Below, piece by piece: positions 5,738-13,412 of a stretch of DNA of 14,949 nt. The first letter of the stretch is position 1. Each line of letters starts with the position of its first letter. Below the pieces are notes generated by a model that saw only the letters and a list, made by a program, of their open reading frames with translations, had not been told where the DNA came from and did no database searches. Made by a program: the position numbers and the translations under genes. The stretch comes from Gemmatimonadota bacterium (lineage in GTDB: Bacteria > Latescibacterota > UBA2968 > UBA8231), in contig JAPPEF010000050.1 in NCBI GenBank assembly GCA_028875335.1, positions 1-14,949 on the forward strand, read 5' to 3'.

Positions 5738-8341
5738 ATGCCCAAACCATACAAAATTCAGTGGATTACCCTAGTTGCGTTGCTAAGCTGGTTCGCGGAA
5801 ACCGAGGCGCAGCAAGCCGGGCACCGCATCGCCGATTCCCAAATCATAGTCAACAGCCCGCGTCATTGGCAAAACTGGGTATTCGCTCCGGGCACGATAG
5901 AGATCTCCCCGACCGGCGAGGTGCGGCCCAATGAGTTGCGCAAAAACACCAATGCAACGACCCAAATCGTAAAATTCCTCCGCTTCCACCCACCGGATGA
6001 TCTGGCTAAAAAAGAACCAGAGGAGTTGACCCTATTCGATGCCATTGAGGCTGGCTCGAACCTAGCCGATGTAGTCAATGTGATCGACAGCGACCCTGCT
6101 ACCTACTGGGAGCCGGAGACGCTGAAGGGCGCAGCAGATGTACGAGGCCAGTGGTGGTTCGGCTTGGATCTGGGACGCCTAGTTTTCGCCCATAAAATTG
6201 TCTTGCGCTTTGTCGAAGAAGGTCAAGGGGATCCCTTTCTGCTCTTCGATGTGCTGGTATCCGAAGGCTTAAAGCCGAGTCGTCTGCAGGGCGGGAACGC
6301 CCTCGACTTCAAGACGGTGCTGCGCACGGTGCAGCCCAATAAGAGCCAGCGCGTTTTCGAAATCGACCTGCGGAACGCCAACCACGAAGTCCAAGGCGAG
6401 CCTTTGCGCTTCGTTCAGGTGGTAGTGACCGGAACCGATTCAACCCAGGGTCGAGAAGTCTCTCTCGCAGAGTACGGACAACTGGACGAGGCTGACCGAG
6501 GTGCCGTCCGGTTTTTCAAGCGCCAGCCCGACGGTCGCGAGACGGTGGTGACAGAGGCCGTACACCAGCAACTGGATGAAGAGCGGCAAGGGGCCGTGCG
6601 CTATTTTCGCCGCGAGCGTCCCCGTCTAGCCGAGTTAGAGGTGTGGCACGAGGGAGATGAGATAATAAGCGGCATAGTCGCGCGAGGCGGCTCGATGGCC
6701 CTCTCAGCCAAAGAAGTGGTTAATCTGGGCGCTTTTATCGATGGCAATGTGGACTCTAATTCGGGCGTACTCATCTCTGGAGCCCAGGCCGTCTCAGACC
6801 CCGAGCGATTTTTATTTTTCGATCTGGGCAGCTTTTACTGGATCGATGCCCACCGCCAAGCTTATGGCCGAGGTTCGTACCGGGGCAGCTTCGCCAATTA
6901 CCGACTCGATTTTTCAGACGGCTCGCTGGCCCCCGACGGCAGCCTCTGGTGGACTAGGGCCGTAGATCGAGACCAGGCGCGGGTGTCGGGACGTCCCTAT
7001 GAGGGCAACCGCTTCGATCCAGTCAAAGCCCGCTTCTTCCGCATCCACTGGTCGATGCAGGTGCGCGGTCTGATTGTCGCCACACTGGCGGAAGTCCAGC
7101 TCTACGGAGAGGGTTTCCAACCGGAGGTTAGTCTCGAATCAGACCTGATCCAGTTGGGCGGAACTCGCAACCTGATCTCCGTCGAGTGGGACGCCGATAC
7201 CCCCGTCGGCACCCAGGTCCAGGTCCAGACCCGCACCGGCAATCAACTGGGCGAACGCCTGCACTATTTCAAGAAGGACGGTACCGAGGTGACCGAAGCC
7301 GAGTACAACAAATTACTCTCGCTCTTCAGGGGGGATATCGTCGCTGAGCCGGTGGCCGGCAGCGACTGGAGTGACTGGAGCCAGCCCTACGAGAATAGCG
7401 CCGGCAGTCCAATCACTTCACCATCGCCACGAGAGTTCTTAATGATTCGCGCGACATTGACTTCGGACGATCCGCAAATCAGTGGCGCACTCCGGTCCAT
7501 TCGCCTTCACTTCGCCGATCCGGTGGCCCAAGATCTGGTCGGTGAGGTCGTGCCCGTCGAGGTAGATTCGCTGGGCGTGGAGCGCCCCTTCTCCCTCTAT
7601 ATCCGGCCCCAGTTCGTCGCGACCGATCCCGGATTCGATGGCTTGCTAATGGTCGTTCCCCCAGATATGCGACTGGAATTTAAGAGACTGTACGCCGGAA
7701 AGGCCTCCGATTTCGCCGAGCCTACCGCCGATCTGTCCGCGCTCGCTCAGGACCAAGTCGAAGTTCTGGCGACGGCTGGAGATACTCTGCGGCTGGCCTT
7801 CCCCGCGATCAGTCCCGCAACGGGTGTCGAAGTTTTGCGCCTCGACTTCGACACAGCTCTATTCTCGGCCGGAACGATTCTGCGCGCAGCGCTGAGCAAC
7901 AGTGCCTCAGACGAGCAAGCCTGGCAGTGGCTCAGCCCGGGTAATGCTCTCGATCAGGTGGGGAGCAATACGACTACCTTGGTCGGAGCGGTAAAACGCA
8001 AAGAATTGATCGGCCAACTGTCGCTGCACCCCAGCGTCTTGACCCCCAATGGCGACGACATCAACGATCGGCTCGAGATCGCCTTTTCGGTCGTCCTAGT
8101 CGGCGACAACAGTCCCGTCCGGGTGCAGATTCGCGATCTGCGCGGCCAGCGGGTGTGGCGCGCTATCGAGCACAAAGCGGTGGCTAGAGGGCATTACACC
8201 ATGTCTTGGGATGGCAGAGACCAAGCGGGGAATTTAGTGCCTCCTGGCCTCTATGTGGTCGAGATCGACGTCGCCGCCAAAACAGAGCAGACCGGTGTCG
8301 CGCGCGGCAATGTGCTGCGCGCCGTAGCCGTTGCCTATTGA
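5738..8341 (+). CDS. Exported multidomain protein 1: discoidin-like modules plus C-terminal FlgD-type Ig domain
   Basis: This 867-residue protein starts with a signal peptide: MPKPYK, hydrophobic core WITLVALLSWFA, and probable cleavage after ETEA at residue 24. The order is as follows. A discoidin/F5-8C-like module (about 110-235) has VIDSDPATYWEP and WWFGLDLGRLVFAHKIVLRF. A 30-residue tandem repeat follows (248-293). A second galactose-binding-like region (about 330-460) contains FFDLGSFYWIDAHR and ARFFRIHW. A sandwich region (about 475-610) contains YFKKDGTEVTEAEYNKL and GSDWSDWSQPYE. The C-terminal domain (about 760-867) has LTPNGDDINDRLEI, then SWDGRDQAGNLVPPGLYVVEI. Such C-termini are FlgD Ig-like domains, in some phyla secretion/sorting signals. 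A TGA lies two codons before the ATG, so the frame cannot extend. The start lacks a clear Shine-Dalgarno. It is probably surface-bound or extracellular; ligand unknown. Confidence 0.86.
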   Translation: MPKPYKIQWITLVALLSWFAETEAQQAGHRIADSQIIVNSPRHWQNWVFAPGTIEISPTGEVRPNELRKNTNATTQIVKFLRFHPPDDLAKKEPEELTLFDAIEAGSNLADVVNVIDSDPATYWEPETLKGAADVRGQWWFGLDLGRLVFAHKIVLRFVEEGQGDPFLLFDVLVSEGLKPSRLQGGNALDFKTVLRTVQPNKSQRVFEIDLRNANHEVQGEPLRFVQVVVTGTDSTQGREVSLAEYGQLDEADRGAVRFFKRQPDGRETVVTEAVHQQLDEERQGAVRYFRRERPRLAELEVWHEGDEIISGIVARGGSMALSAKEVVNLGAFIDGNVDSNSGVLISGAQAVSDPERFLFFDLGSFYWIDAHRQAYGRGSYRGSFANYRLDFSDGSLAPDGSLWWTRAVDRDQARVSGRPYEGNRFDPVKARFFRIHWSMQVRGLIVATLAEVQLYGEGFQPEVSLESDLIQLGGTRNLISVEWDADTPVGTQVQVQTRTGNQLGERLHYFKKDGTEVTEAEYNKLLSLFRGDIVAEPVAGSDWSDWSQPYENSAGSPITSPSPREFLMIRATLTSDDPQISGALRSIRLHFADPVAQDLVGEVVPVEVDSLGVERPFSLYIRPQFVATDPGFDGLLMVVPPDMRLEFKRLYAGKASDFAEPTADLSALAQDQVEVLATAGDTLRLAFPAISPATGVEVLRLDFDTALFSAGTILRAALSNSASDEQAWQWLSPGNALDQVGSNTTTLVGAVKRKELIGQLSLHPSVLTPNGDDINDRLEIAFSVVLVGDNSPVRVQIRDLRGQRVWRAIEHKAVARGHYTMSWDGRDQAGNLVPPGLYVVEIDVAAKTEQTGVARGNVLRAVAVAY
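6479..6616 (+). repeat. 30-residue tandem repeat within exported protein 1
   Basis: QLDEADRGAVRFFKRQ (residues 248-263) recurs as QLDEERQGAVRYFRRE (278-293), a period of 30 residues. The linker PDGRETVVTEAVHQ between them resembles DGTEVTEAEYNKL in the later sandwich region (residues 514-526). The similarity is at protein level, with codon drift at DNA level, so the duplication is not recent. Confidence 0.75.
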
Positions 8342-8352
8342 TTGGATATCTC

Positions 8353-10269
8353 ATGCGATTGCGGCTTTTTCATTGCGCGTTGGCAATTCTCTTACTCGGT
8401 TTTGTCCGTCCTAGTGCTAGTCTGACGATCTTTCGTCTCGGCGGCGAGACCCTGCCCCCTCCTGAGTTGGACGGCCCCTATGAATTCGTCCAACTCAGTT
8501 GGAGCGAAATCGAGGCGCGGCACCACGGCAGCGCCGAACGGCTGGACTTTGACCCCGATTTCATTCGTCCGCAGCGATTGGATCCCAAGGTCAATCTCAT
8601 CCCGCTCATGGAGGATCAGAGTAGGCAGATCTTCAACCTGACATGGCATGGTTGGGTCGCGCCTCAGCAGGAAAATTTTCTCATGTACGATGGGGATCCC
8701 GACACCTTCTATCTAGGCGATGGCCGTTTCGCCGTGCACGGACCGCCCATCAAGTTCACAATCTTCGATTTCGGCGCTTCTTTGTGGCTCGAACGCATCC
8801 GCTTTTTTCCGCGTCCGAAACATCACACCGATCGCTTTATGCAGCGTTTTAGAATTGGCATAAACGACGGTGATCCGCTCAAAGACGGCACGCGAGAACT
8901 GCCCGTGCGACGCGGGGACGGCTTTTCCGATTTCGACATTGCCTACCAAAGAACAGAAAATACCGAAGCCGTCGTCGACGTCGAATTGCCCGCCGTACCC
9001 GTGCGCCGCCTGCTCTTCGAGGCCTATGAGAATACGCGCGGCGTCTGGGAAATCGCCGAACTCGAGATCTATGGCAATGGCTATGTTCCCTTCACTAGTT
9101 ACGTCTCCAACGTGATCGATTTGGGCGGGGCTGCCAGTCTGGGGCTGCTAACTTGGAGCGGCCATATCGACGCGGGAGCCCAAGTTGACCTGACCATGCG
9201 CAGCGGCGTTGACGACGATCCCAACACCTACTGGCGCACCACCTTCCGCGGCAGCGAACGCACCCGCTTCGACGCCAAAGGCATACCGCTCAACCGAGCC
9301 TCCTACAACAAGCTACAGCGCGGCGAACAAGACGGTATCACCCACGACACCGAAAACTGGGTCTTCTGGAGCGCGCCCTACGACTTTGGCGCTGGAACCG
9401 GCGCGATGCTCGGCGATGGTACCCGGCGCTATGTGCAATTGCGCGCCGATTTCACCTCTACTCAGACGGCTGGTAGCCAGCTAGACTACGTCCAATTCGC
9501 CGTGTCGATCCCGCCGGTGGCCAGCCGCGCCCTAGCCGAGATCGTCCCAGTCACCGTACCGCCGGGACAAGTGACGTCCTTTACCTACAAACTTCGTCCG
9601 ACCATAGACTCCGAAGATTTGGGCTTTGACAGCATCGGCATTGATACGCCGACCAAAGCGAGGAGCGTCGATCAAGTGCGCATCTCAGGAGTCCCCGTAG
9701 ATTTTGAGGTGGTAGAAATGGGCGAGGCCGGCTTTGTCGTGCAGATCCCGCGCATCGACATCCAGCTCACCACGGAGCTGATCGAAGTGGATTTCCAAAC
9801 CGAGGTGTTCAAGTTCGGCACGGTGTTTTCGGGGCGACTCTTCGATAGCCAGCAGCCGTTGGAAGTGCCGCAGAGCATCGCGGCGGGCGATGCCGACGAA
9901 TTGGAAGACAGCAATAGGCTGAGTGTGGAGCTGCTGCGTTTTGGCGAACGCTCGATCGGTTCGTTGACCCTCGATCCGCCGGTGTTCAGCCCCAATGGCG
10001 ACGGCGTCAACGACGCAGTGAGGATTAGCTACGACTTGCTCAATCTAGTGGGCGCAGTGCCGGTGCAGGTGGAGATTTTCGATCTGTCGGGTCGCTCGTT
10101 GGGCGTTGTATGGCAGGAGCCAGCAGCGAGCGGTCGCTTTTCGGTCGCCTGGGACGGGCGCGACGGGGATGGTGCGTTGTTGCCGCCGGGTCTCTATCTA
10201 GTGCGTCTAAGCGTGGAGTCTGACAAGGCGGAAGACTCCCGGCAGGCCCTATTGTCCCTCGTTTACTGA
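8353..10269 (+). CDS. Exported multidomain protein 2, paralogue of protein 1, with FlgD-type Ig domain
   Basis: I place the start at ATG 8353 (638 residues). The open frame extends upstream to 8206, but only inside the preceding gene, and residues from 8353 form a proper signal peptide (MRLRLF, core HCALAILLLGFV, cleavage near PSAS, about residue 23). The order is an N-terminal region, a discoidin-like module (about 95-245) with MYDGDPDTFYLGDG and FTIFDFGASLWLERIRFF, and a sandwich region (about 255-390) with SYNKLQRGEQDGI and YVQLRADF. A linker domain with EIVPVTVPPG follows, then the C-terminal FSPNGDGVNDAVRISYDL (545-562) and AWDGRDGDGALLPPGLYLVRL. It follows protein 1 by 11 nt and so is cotranscribed. 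Order and motifs match protein 1, but it lacks the tandem repeat and the second discoidin-like region. It is probably extracellular or surface-attached, and partnership with protein 1 is inferred. Confidence 0.87.
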   Translation: MRLRLFHCALAILLLGFVRPSASLTIFRLGGETLPPPELDGPYEFVQLSWSEIEARHHGSAERLDFDPDFIRPQRLDPKVNLIPLMEDQSRQIFNLTWHGWVAPQQENFLMYDGDPDTFYLGDGRFAVHGPPIKFTIFDFGASLWLERIRFFPRPKHHTDRFMQRFRIGINDGDPLKDGTRELPVRRGDGFSDFDIAYQRTENTEAVVDVELPAVPVRRLLFEAYENTRGVWEIAELEIYGNGYVPFTSYVSNVIDLGGAASLGLLTWSGHIDAGAQVDLTMRSGVDDDPNTYWRTTFRGSERTRFDAKGIPLNRASYNKLQRGEQDGITHDTENWVFWSAPYDFGAGTGAMLGDGTRRYVQLRADFTSTQTAGSQLDYVQFAVSIPPVASRALAEIVPVTVPPGQVTSFTYKLRPTIDSEDLGFDSIGIDTPTKARSVDQVRISGVPVDFEVVEMGEAGFVVQIPRIDIQLTTELIEVDFQTEVFKFGTVFSGRLFDSQQPLEVPQSIAAGDADELEDSNRLSVELLRFGERSIGSLTLDPPVFSPNGDGVNDAVRISYDLLNLVGAVPVQVEIFDLSGRSLGVVWQEPAASGRFSVAWDGRDGDGALLPPGLYLVRLSVESDKAEDSRQALLSLVY

Positions 10270-10331
10270 CGAATATTGGATTGGGCAGCATGAAGCGCGC
10301 GGCTTTCCTCTTGCCTTAGGGAGACAGGTGC

Positions 10332-11333
10332 ATGATTAAACTGGGTATGATCGGCTGTGGCGGCATGGGAGGTGCCCACATGCGGCGGTTTCACACCCTG
10401 AGTGATCGGGTCGCATTGGCCGCGGCGGTCGATGTTGTTCCCGAGCGCGCAGAGGCCGTCGCGCAACAATTTCCAAAAGCCTGTATGGCGACGGACTATC
10501 GCGAAATTTTAGACTCGGTAGATGCCGTATTGCTCGCGCTCCCCCACCATTTGCACTCTTCTGTCGGACAGGCGTGTCTCAATGCGGGCGTTCACGTCTT
10601 GCTCGAAAAACCCATGGCCAATAGCGAAGCCGCCTGCCAAGAACTGATTGCGGCATCGGCGACCTCGGGCAAAGTGCTGATGATTGCGTATTGCATGCGC
10701 TTTCATCCAGTCGTCCAGCATTTGCAAGCATTGTTGGATGAAGGCGCGTACGGCGATGTATTCCAAGTGTCGATCTGGACCGAGCAACTCACTCGCTACC
10801 CCCCCGATCACTGGGCTTCAAGCCAAGAGCGCTTAGGCGGCGGGCAGCTATTTAGCCACGGCTGTCATTACATCGATTTGTTGCTCTGGTTTTTGGGCCG
10901 ACCTGTGTGCGGTATGCACATGGGCACCAATTTTGGCACGCCGTGGATGGAGCGCGAAGGCACCAGCAATGTGACAATGGAATTTGCCGATGGCCGCCTC
11001 GGCTATCACTTCGGCACTTGGGGCGCGCGGGGCACCCGGTTGCGCTACTCAATCCACGCGCACTGCACCGAAGGTATGCTCGACGCCGATATCTCAGGCG
11101 GCAAACTCGTGCATATCCTGCGCGGGCAAGAGGAAGTTTTGTTCGAAGCAGAGCCGGGCAAACACACGGAAAACGAGATGGCTCATTTCCTCGATTGCAT
11201 TGAAACCGGGCAAACGCCGCTGACCGATGGCAAAAGCAGCTTGCAAGGATTGCGCGTGATCTGGCGGCTATACGAAGCCGAGCAAGCAGGGCAGGTTGCA
11301 GATTTGACGGGCTTGGGTTTGGACGAGGCCTGA
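10332..11333 (+). CDS. Gfo/Idh/MocA family NAD(P)-dependent oxidoreductase
   Basis: This 333-residue cytoplasmic dehydrogenase is the normal family length. The N-terminal Rossmann motif is MIGCGGMGGAHMRRF (Gly8, Gly10, Gly13). The signature LEKPMANS follows, with conserved Lys93. The C-terminal substrate-domain motif GGGQLFSHGCHYIDLLLW has His179 and Asp182. The family oxidises or reduces sugars, inositols and sugar acids, often with a proton relay from a conserved Asp four residues before the His; here that position is Ser175. AGGGAG at 10318-10323 lies 8 nt before the ATG and supports the start. The gene begins 62 nt after exported protein 2 on the same strand, so readthrough is possible. 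It converges on an enolase-superfamily gene with a 7-nt gap. Substrate unknown. Confidence 0.93.
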   Translation: MIKLGMIGCGGMGGAHMRRFHTLSDRVALAAAVDVVPERAEAVAQQFPKACMATDYREILDSVDAVLLALPHHLHSSVGQACLNAGVHVLLEKPMANSEAACQELIAASATSGKVLMIAYCMRFHPVVQHLQALLDEGAYGDVFQVSIWTEQLTRYPPDHWASSQERLGGGQLFSHGCHYIDLLLWFLGRPVCGMHMGTNFGTPWMEREGTSNVTMEFADGRLGYHFGTWGARGTRLRYSIHAHCTEGMLDADISGGKLVHILRGQEEVLFEAEPGKHTENEMAHFLDCIETGQTPLTDGKSSLQGLRVIWRLYEAEQAGQVADLTGLGLDEA

Positions 11334-11340
11334 CCTGCAA

Positions 11341-12408
11341 CTACGCACTGTATTGCTCAATCTTCGCTTCGTCCACTTCAACGCCCAGTCCCGGTCCCAA
11401 CGGCACGCGGATGCGCCCATTTTCAAACTGCAACGGTTCAACCAGCACATCATCCGTCAGGCCGTGGTAGCAGGTGTCGTTTGGCCCGGAAAAATTGGGG
11501 GTTGCCGCCGCAATGTGCGTGATGGCGGCGGTCTTGAGGCCGAGGTCGTGCGAGCAATGCATCAGGCACGGCACGTCATACGCCTCGGCGACAGTAGCGA
11601 CTTTCTTCACAGGTAGCACTCCGCCCGCCGCTGGGGTGTCTGGCATCAGCATATCAGCAACCTCGTTGGCGAGCAAGTTCACAACAGAGTCCGCCGTGCC
11701 AACACCCATGTTCACCAAGATACCCATGCCGATTTCCGTTCGGCATCGGATCAGCGCATCGGGGTACTCCGGCGAGCACGGATCTTCAAAATAGCGAATT
11801 CCCATATCTTTCATTTTTCGCATTGTAACTTCTGCCTCTTCGGGGGAATACCCACTGTTTGCATCTGGGCGGAGTATGGCTTCGTCGCCCACAGCGGCTT
11901 GTATCGCCTCGGCAATCCGCAGATCCTGTTCGGAGTCGTCCCCCGCTTTTGTTTTTAAGAACCGAAACCCCCATCGCTCCATGTACTCGCGGGCAGTTGC
12001 CGCGGACTCCGATGGTGCCTTGAGTCCCATGCAGGCGCAAAAGTCCACTTCTTCCCGCACCACGCCGCCGAGCAGTTTACAGACCGGCAAATCCGCTCCC
12101 TTGCCCATGGCGTCCCACAGTGCCATCTCAATGCCAGACATCGGGCCTTTGCTGATGCCTCCCGCTTCCAGCGCTGCAATGGCCCCTTCGATGTTGGCCA
12201 CCTCTTTGCCAGCCAACATTGCGTTTGGGTCCGTTTCAAACCTTCCCGTCCCTTCACCCCAACCCACTACATCCGCGTCTGTTTCAATCTTCACGATAAG
12301 TCCCGCTGCGCCCAAAGTGCCACTACCACCACCGCGCCCGACGTAGGGACCAACAGGCGAAGCGTATGGGATTGTGACGTTGGTTCCTGTGATTCGCTTG
12401 ATTTTCAT
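11341..12408 (-). CDS. Mandelate racemase/muconate lactonizing enzyme (enolase superfamily) protein
   Basis: I place the start at 12408 (355 residues). The open frame reaches 12459, but the ATG at 12408 has AGAGGTG just upstream and begins MKIKRITGTNVTIPY, the usual N-terminus. Superfamily landmarks are Lys152-x-Lys154 in FLKTKAG, Asp182 in RPDANSGYSP, Glu208 in YFEDPCSP, Asp257 in MPDTPAAGG and His284 in CLMHCSHD. Asp182, Glu208, Asp257 and His284 all sit exactly 13 before mandelate racemase Asp195, Glu221, Asp270 and His297. The third metal ligand (Glu247 there) falls on Met234 here. Members abstract the alpha-proton of carboxylates (sugar-acid dehydratases, epimerases, cycloisomerases). 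Substrate unknown, and metal binding may be altered. The preceding intergenic region has a TTGACA promoter. Confidence 0.92.
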   Translation of the reverse strand: MKIKRITGTNVTIPYASPVGPYVGRGGGSGTLGAAGLIVKIETDADVVGWGEGTGRFETDPNAMLAGKEVANIEGAIAALEAGGISKGPMSGIEMALWDAMGKGADLPVCKLLGGVVREEVDFCACMGLKAPSESAATAREYMERWGFRFLKTKAGDDSEQDLRIAEAIQAAVGDEAILRPDANSGYSPEEAEVTMRKMKDMGIRYFEDPCSPEYPDALIRCRTEIGMGILVNMGVGTADSVVNLLANEVADMLMPDTPAAGGVLPVKKVATVAEAYDVPCLMHCSHDLGLKTAAITHIAAATPNFSGPNDTCYHGLTDDVLVEPLQFENGRIRVPLGPGLGVEVDEAKIEQYSA

Positions 12409-12449
12409 TTTGGCACCTCTGCATGAGATTGGCGATTGCCGCTTGGCGT

Positions 12450-12479
12450 AGCCTAACACCCCTCGTGCCTTGTTGTCAA
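12450..12479 (-). promoter_or_regulatory. Candidate promoter of the enolase-superfamily gene
   Basis: On the minus strand a perfect TTGACA (plus coordinates 12474-12479) is followed after 18 nt by TAGGCT (12450-12455), which matches TATAAT at three of six positions. The predicted transcript start would leave a leader of about 35 nt before the ATG at 12408. Confidence 0.42.
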
Positions 12480-12496
12480 TGTTTGGCCGGCTCCTG

Positions 12497-12524
12497 TTGA
12501 CGGGTATGCGGGGGGCGTTACCTT
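12497..12524 (+). promoter_or_regulatory. Candidate promoter of the PhyH 2 gene
   Basis: TTGACG (12497-12502) is followed after 16 nt by TACCTT (12519-12524), with the ATG about 70 nt downstream. It lies back to back with the TTGACA promoter of the divergent gene, so one regulator bound between them could control both. The -10 box is weak. Confidence 0.33.
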
Positions 12525-12594
12525 ACGGCAAGACTTCACGGGTGCATCGAACGCAGCTCAAAATCAACCTTCTACGGAGGTCGATCCGCCGGTA

Positions 12595-13410
12595 ATGATG
12601 ATCTCGGAAAAAGACAAAGAGACGTACGCCGAGCAAGGGTTTCTCATTTTGCGCCAAGCCTTTACTCAAACCCGCATCGAGGCGCTGCTCGAAGGGATCG
12701 AACGCCTGATCGACAAGGGGCTTGCGGGCGAGTGCGAGATAGGCTGGATCGACCGCGAGCGCCGCCTGCCGTCCCGCACTGGCCACCTGCTCAACCCCGA
12801 CAAGTACCACCCTGCCTTCGCCGATTGGACCGACGCGGACCTCGCACCCCATCTCGAAGCCCTCGTCTCCGGCCCGGGAGTGCGTCATAGCCTGTTCGGC
12901 ATGCTCGCCAGCGGCGGCGAGAAGCCCTACACCCAGAATTGGCACCGCGACCTCTGCAAACCGGGCGACGAGGAAGAAACCGCGTACTTGCGCCGACACG
13001 AGGGTACCTTCGTACAGTTCAACGCCCCGCTCGTTGCTGGAGATCGCTTCCTCAATATCGTCCCCGGGAGTCACCTGCGAGCGTCGACGACCGCAGAAAT
13101 CGAAGCGTCCCGCAGCGAATCGGGGGACATGCCCAACGCCCACGTCGTCGAACTGGAACCGGGCGACATCGCTTACTACAACGCCAACCTCTGGCACCGA
13201 GGCTGGAACCCGGAGGGACACAAGCGCTGGACCATGCACTGCGCCTTCTGGAATGCTGAGACGACGGTGATGGCTCACGAGTACGGACAGCGTGAGCCGC
13301 TAACCCAACAGGGACATCTGGAGCAAATGCCTCCCGTTACGCGGCAGTACATCCAGAGCTACCTCGACAATTATCCCGAAGCGGACCCGCCCTCCATGTT
13401 TGATCTGTAG
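12595..13410 (+). CDS. Phytanoyl-CoA dioxygenase (PhyH) family protein 2
   Basis: This 271-residue protein is another predicted Fe(II)/2-oxoglutarate oxygenase. Its N-terminus, KETYAEQGFLILRQAFTQ, matches the PhyH opening. The metal triad is His117-x-Asp119 in QNWHRDLC and His201 in ANLWHRGWN. Arg211, 10 residues on, is a candidate 2-oxoglutarate anchor, and VPGSHLRAS (about 156-164) is a family motif. Outside these landmarks it shares little with the PhyH protein at 2263-3084, so the two probably act on different substrates. The start could be ATG 12595 or ATG 12598. GGAGG at 12576-12580 is 14 nt upstream, a rather long spacing. It diverges from the enolase-superfamily gene and is followed 2 nt later by the PAP2-like gene, so they are very likely cotranscribed. 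Confidence 0.92.
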   Translation: MMISEKDKETYAEQGFLILRQAFTQTRIEALLEGIERLIDKGLAGECEIGWIDRERRLPSRTGHLLNPDKYHPAFADWTDADLAPHLEALVSGPGVRHSLFGMLASGGEKPYTQNWHRDLCKPGDEEETAYLRRHEGTFVQFNAPLVAGDRFLNIVPGSHLRASTTAEIEASRSESGDMPNAHVVELEPGDIAYYNANLWHRGWNPEGHKRWTMHCAFWNAETTVMAHEYGQREPLTQQGHLEQMPPVTRQYIQSYLDNYPEADPPSMFDL

Positions 13411-13412
13411 AT

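Noticed and set aside
5575..5934. 119-codon plus-strand frame upstream of and overlapping exported protein 1
   Set aside because: It is in another frame from the 867-residue protein, ends inside it and has no domain. The stretch from ATG 5704 (MRQRVLSGLLIYAQ) looks slightly leader-like, but MPKPYK at 5738 gives a better signal peptide in the correct frame.
8206..8352. N-terminal extension of exported protein 2 to ATG 8206
   Set aside because: It lies entirely inside the 3' end of exported protein 1, and the extra 49 residues are Arg-rich and bury the clear signal peptide that starts at 8353.
12409..12459. 17-residue N-terminal extension of the enolase-superfamily protein
   Set aside because: The ATG at 12408 has a ribosome site and the normal family N-terminus. 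The extension would also overlap the predicted transcript start.
12523..13278. 251-codon minus-strand frame opposite PhyH 2
   Set aside because: It is antisense to a gene with intact catalytic motifs. Long antisense frames are expected in GC-rich coding DNA, and it shows no domain.
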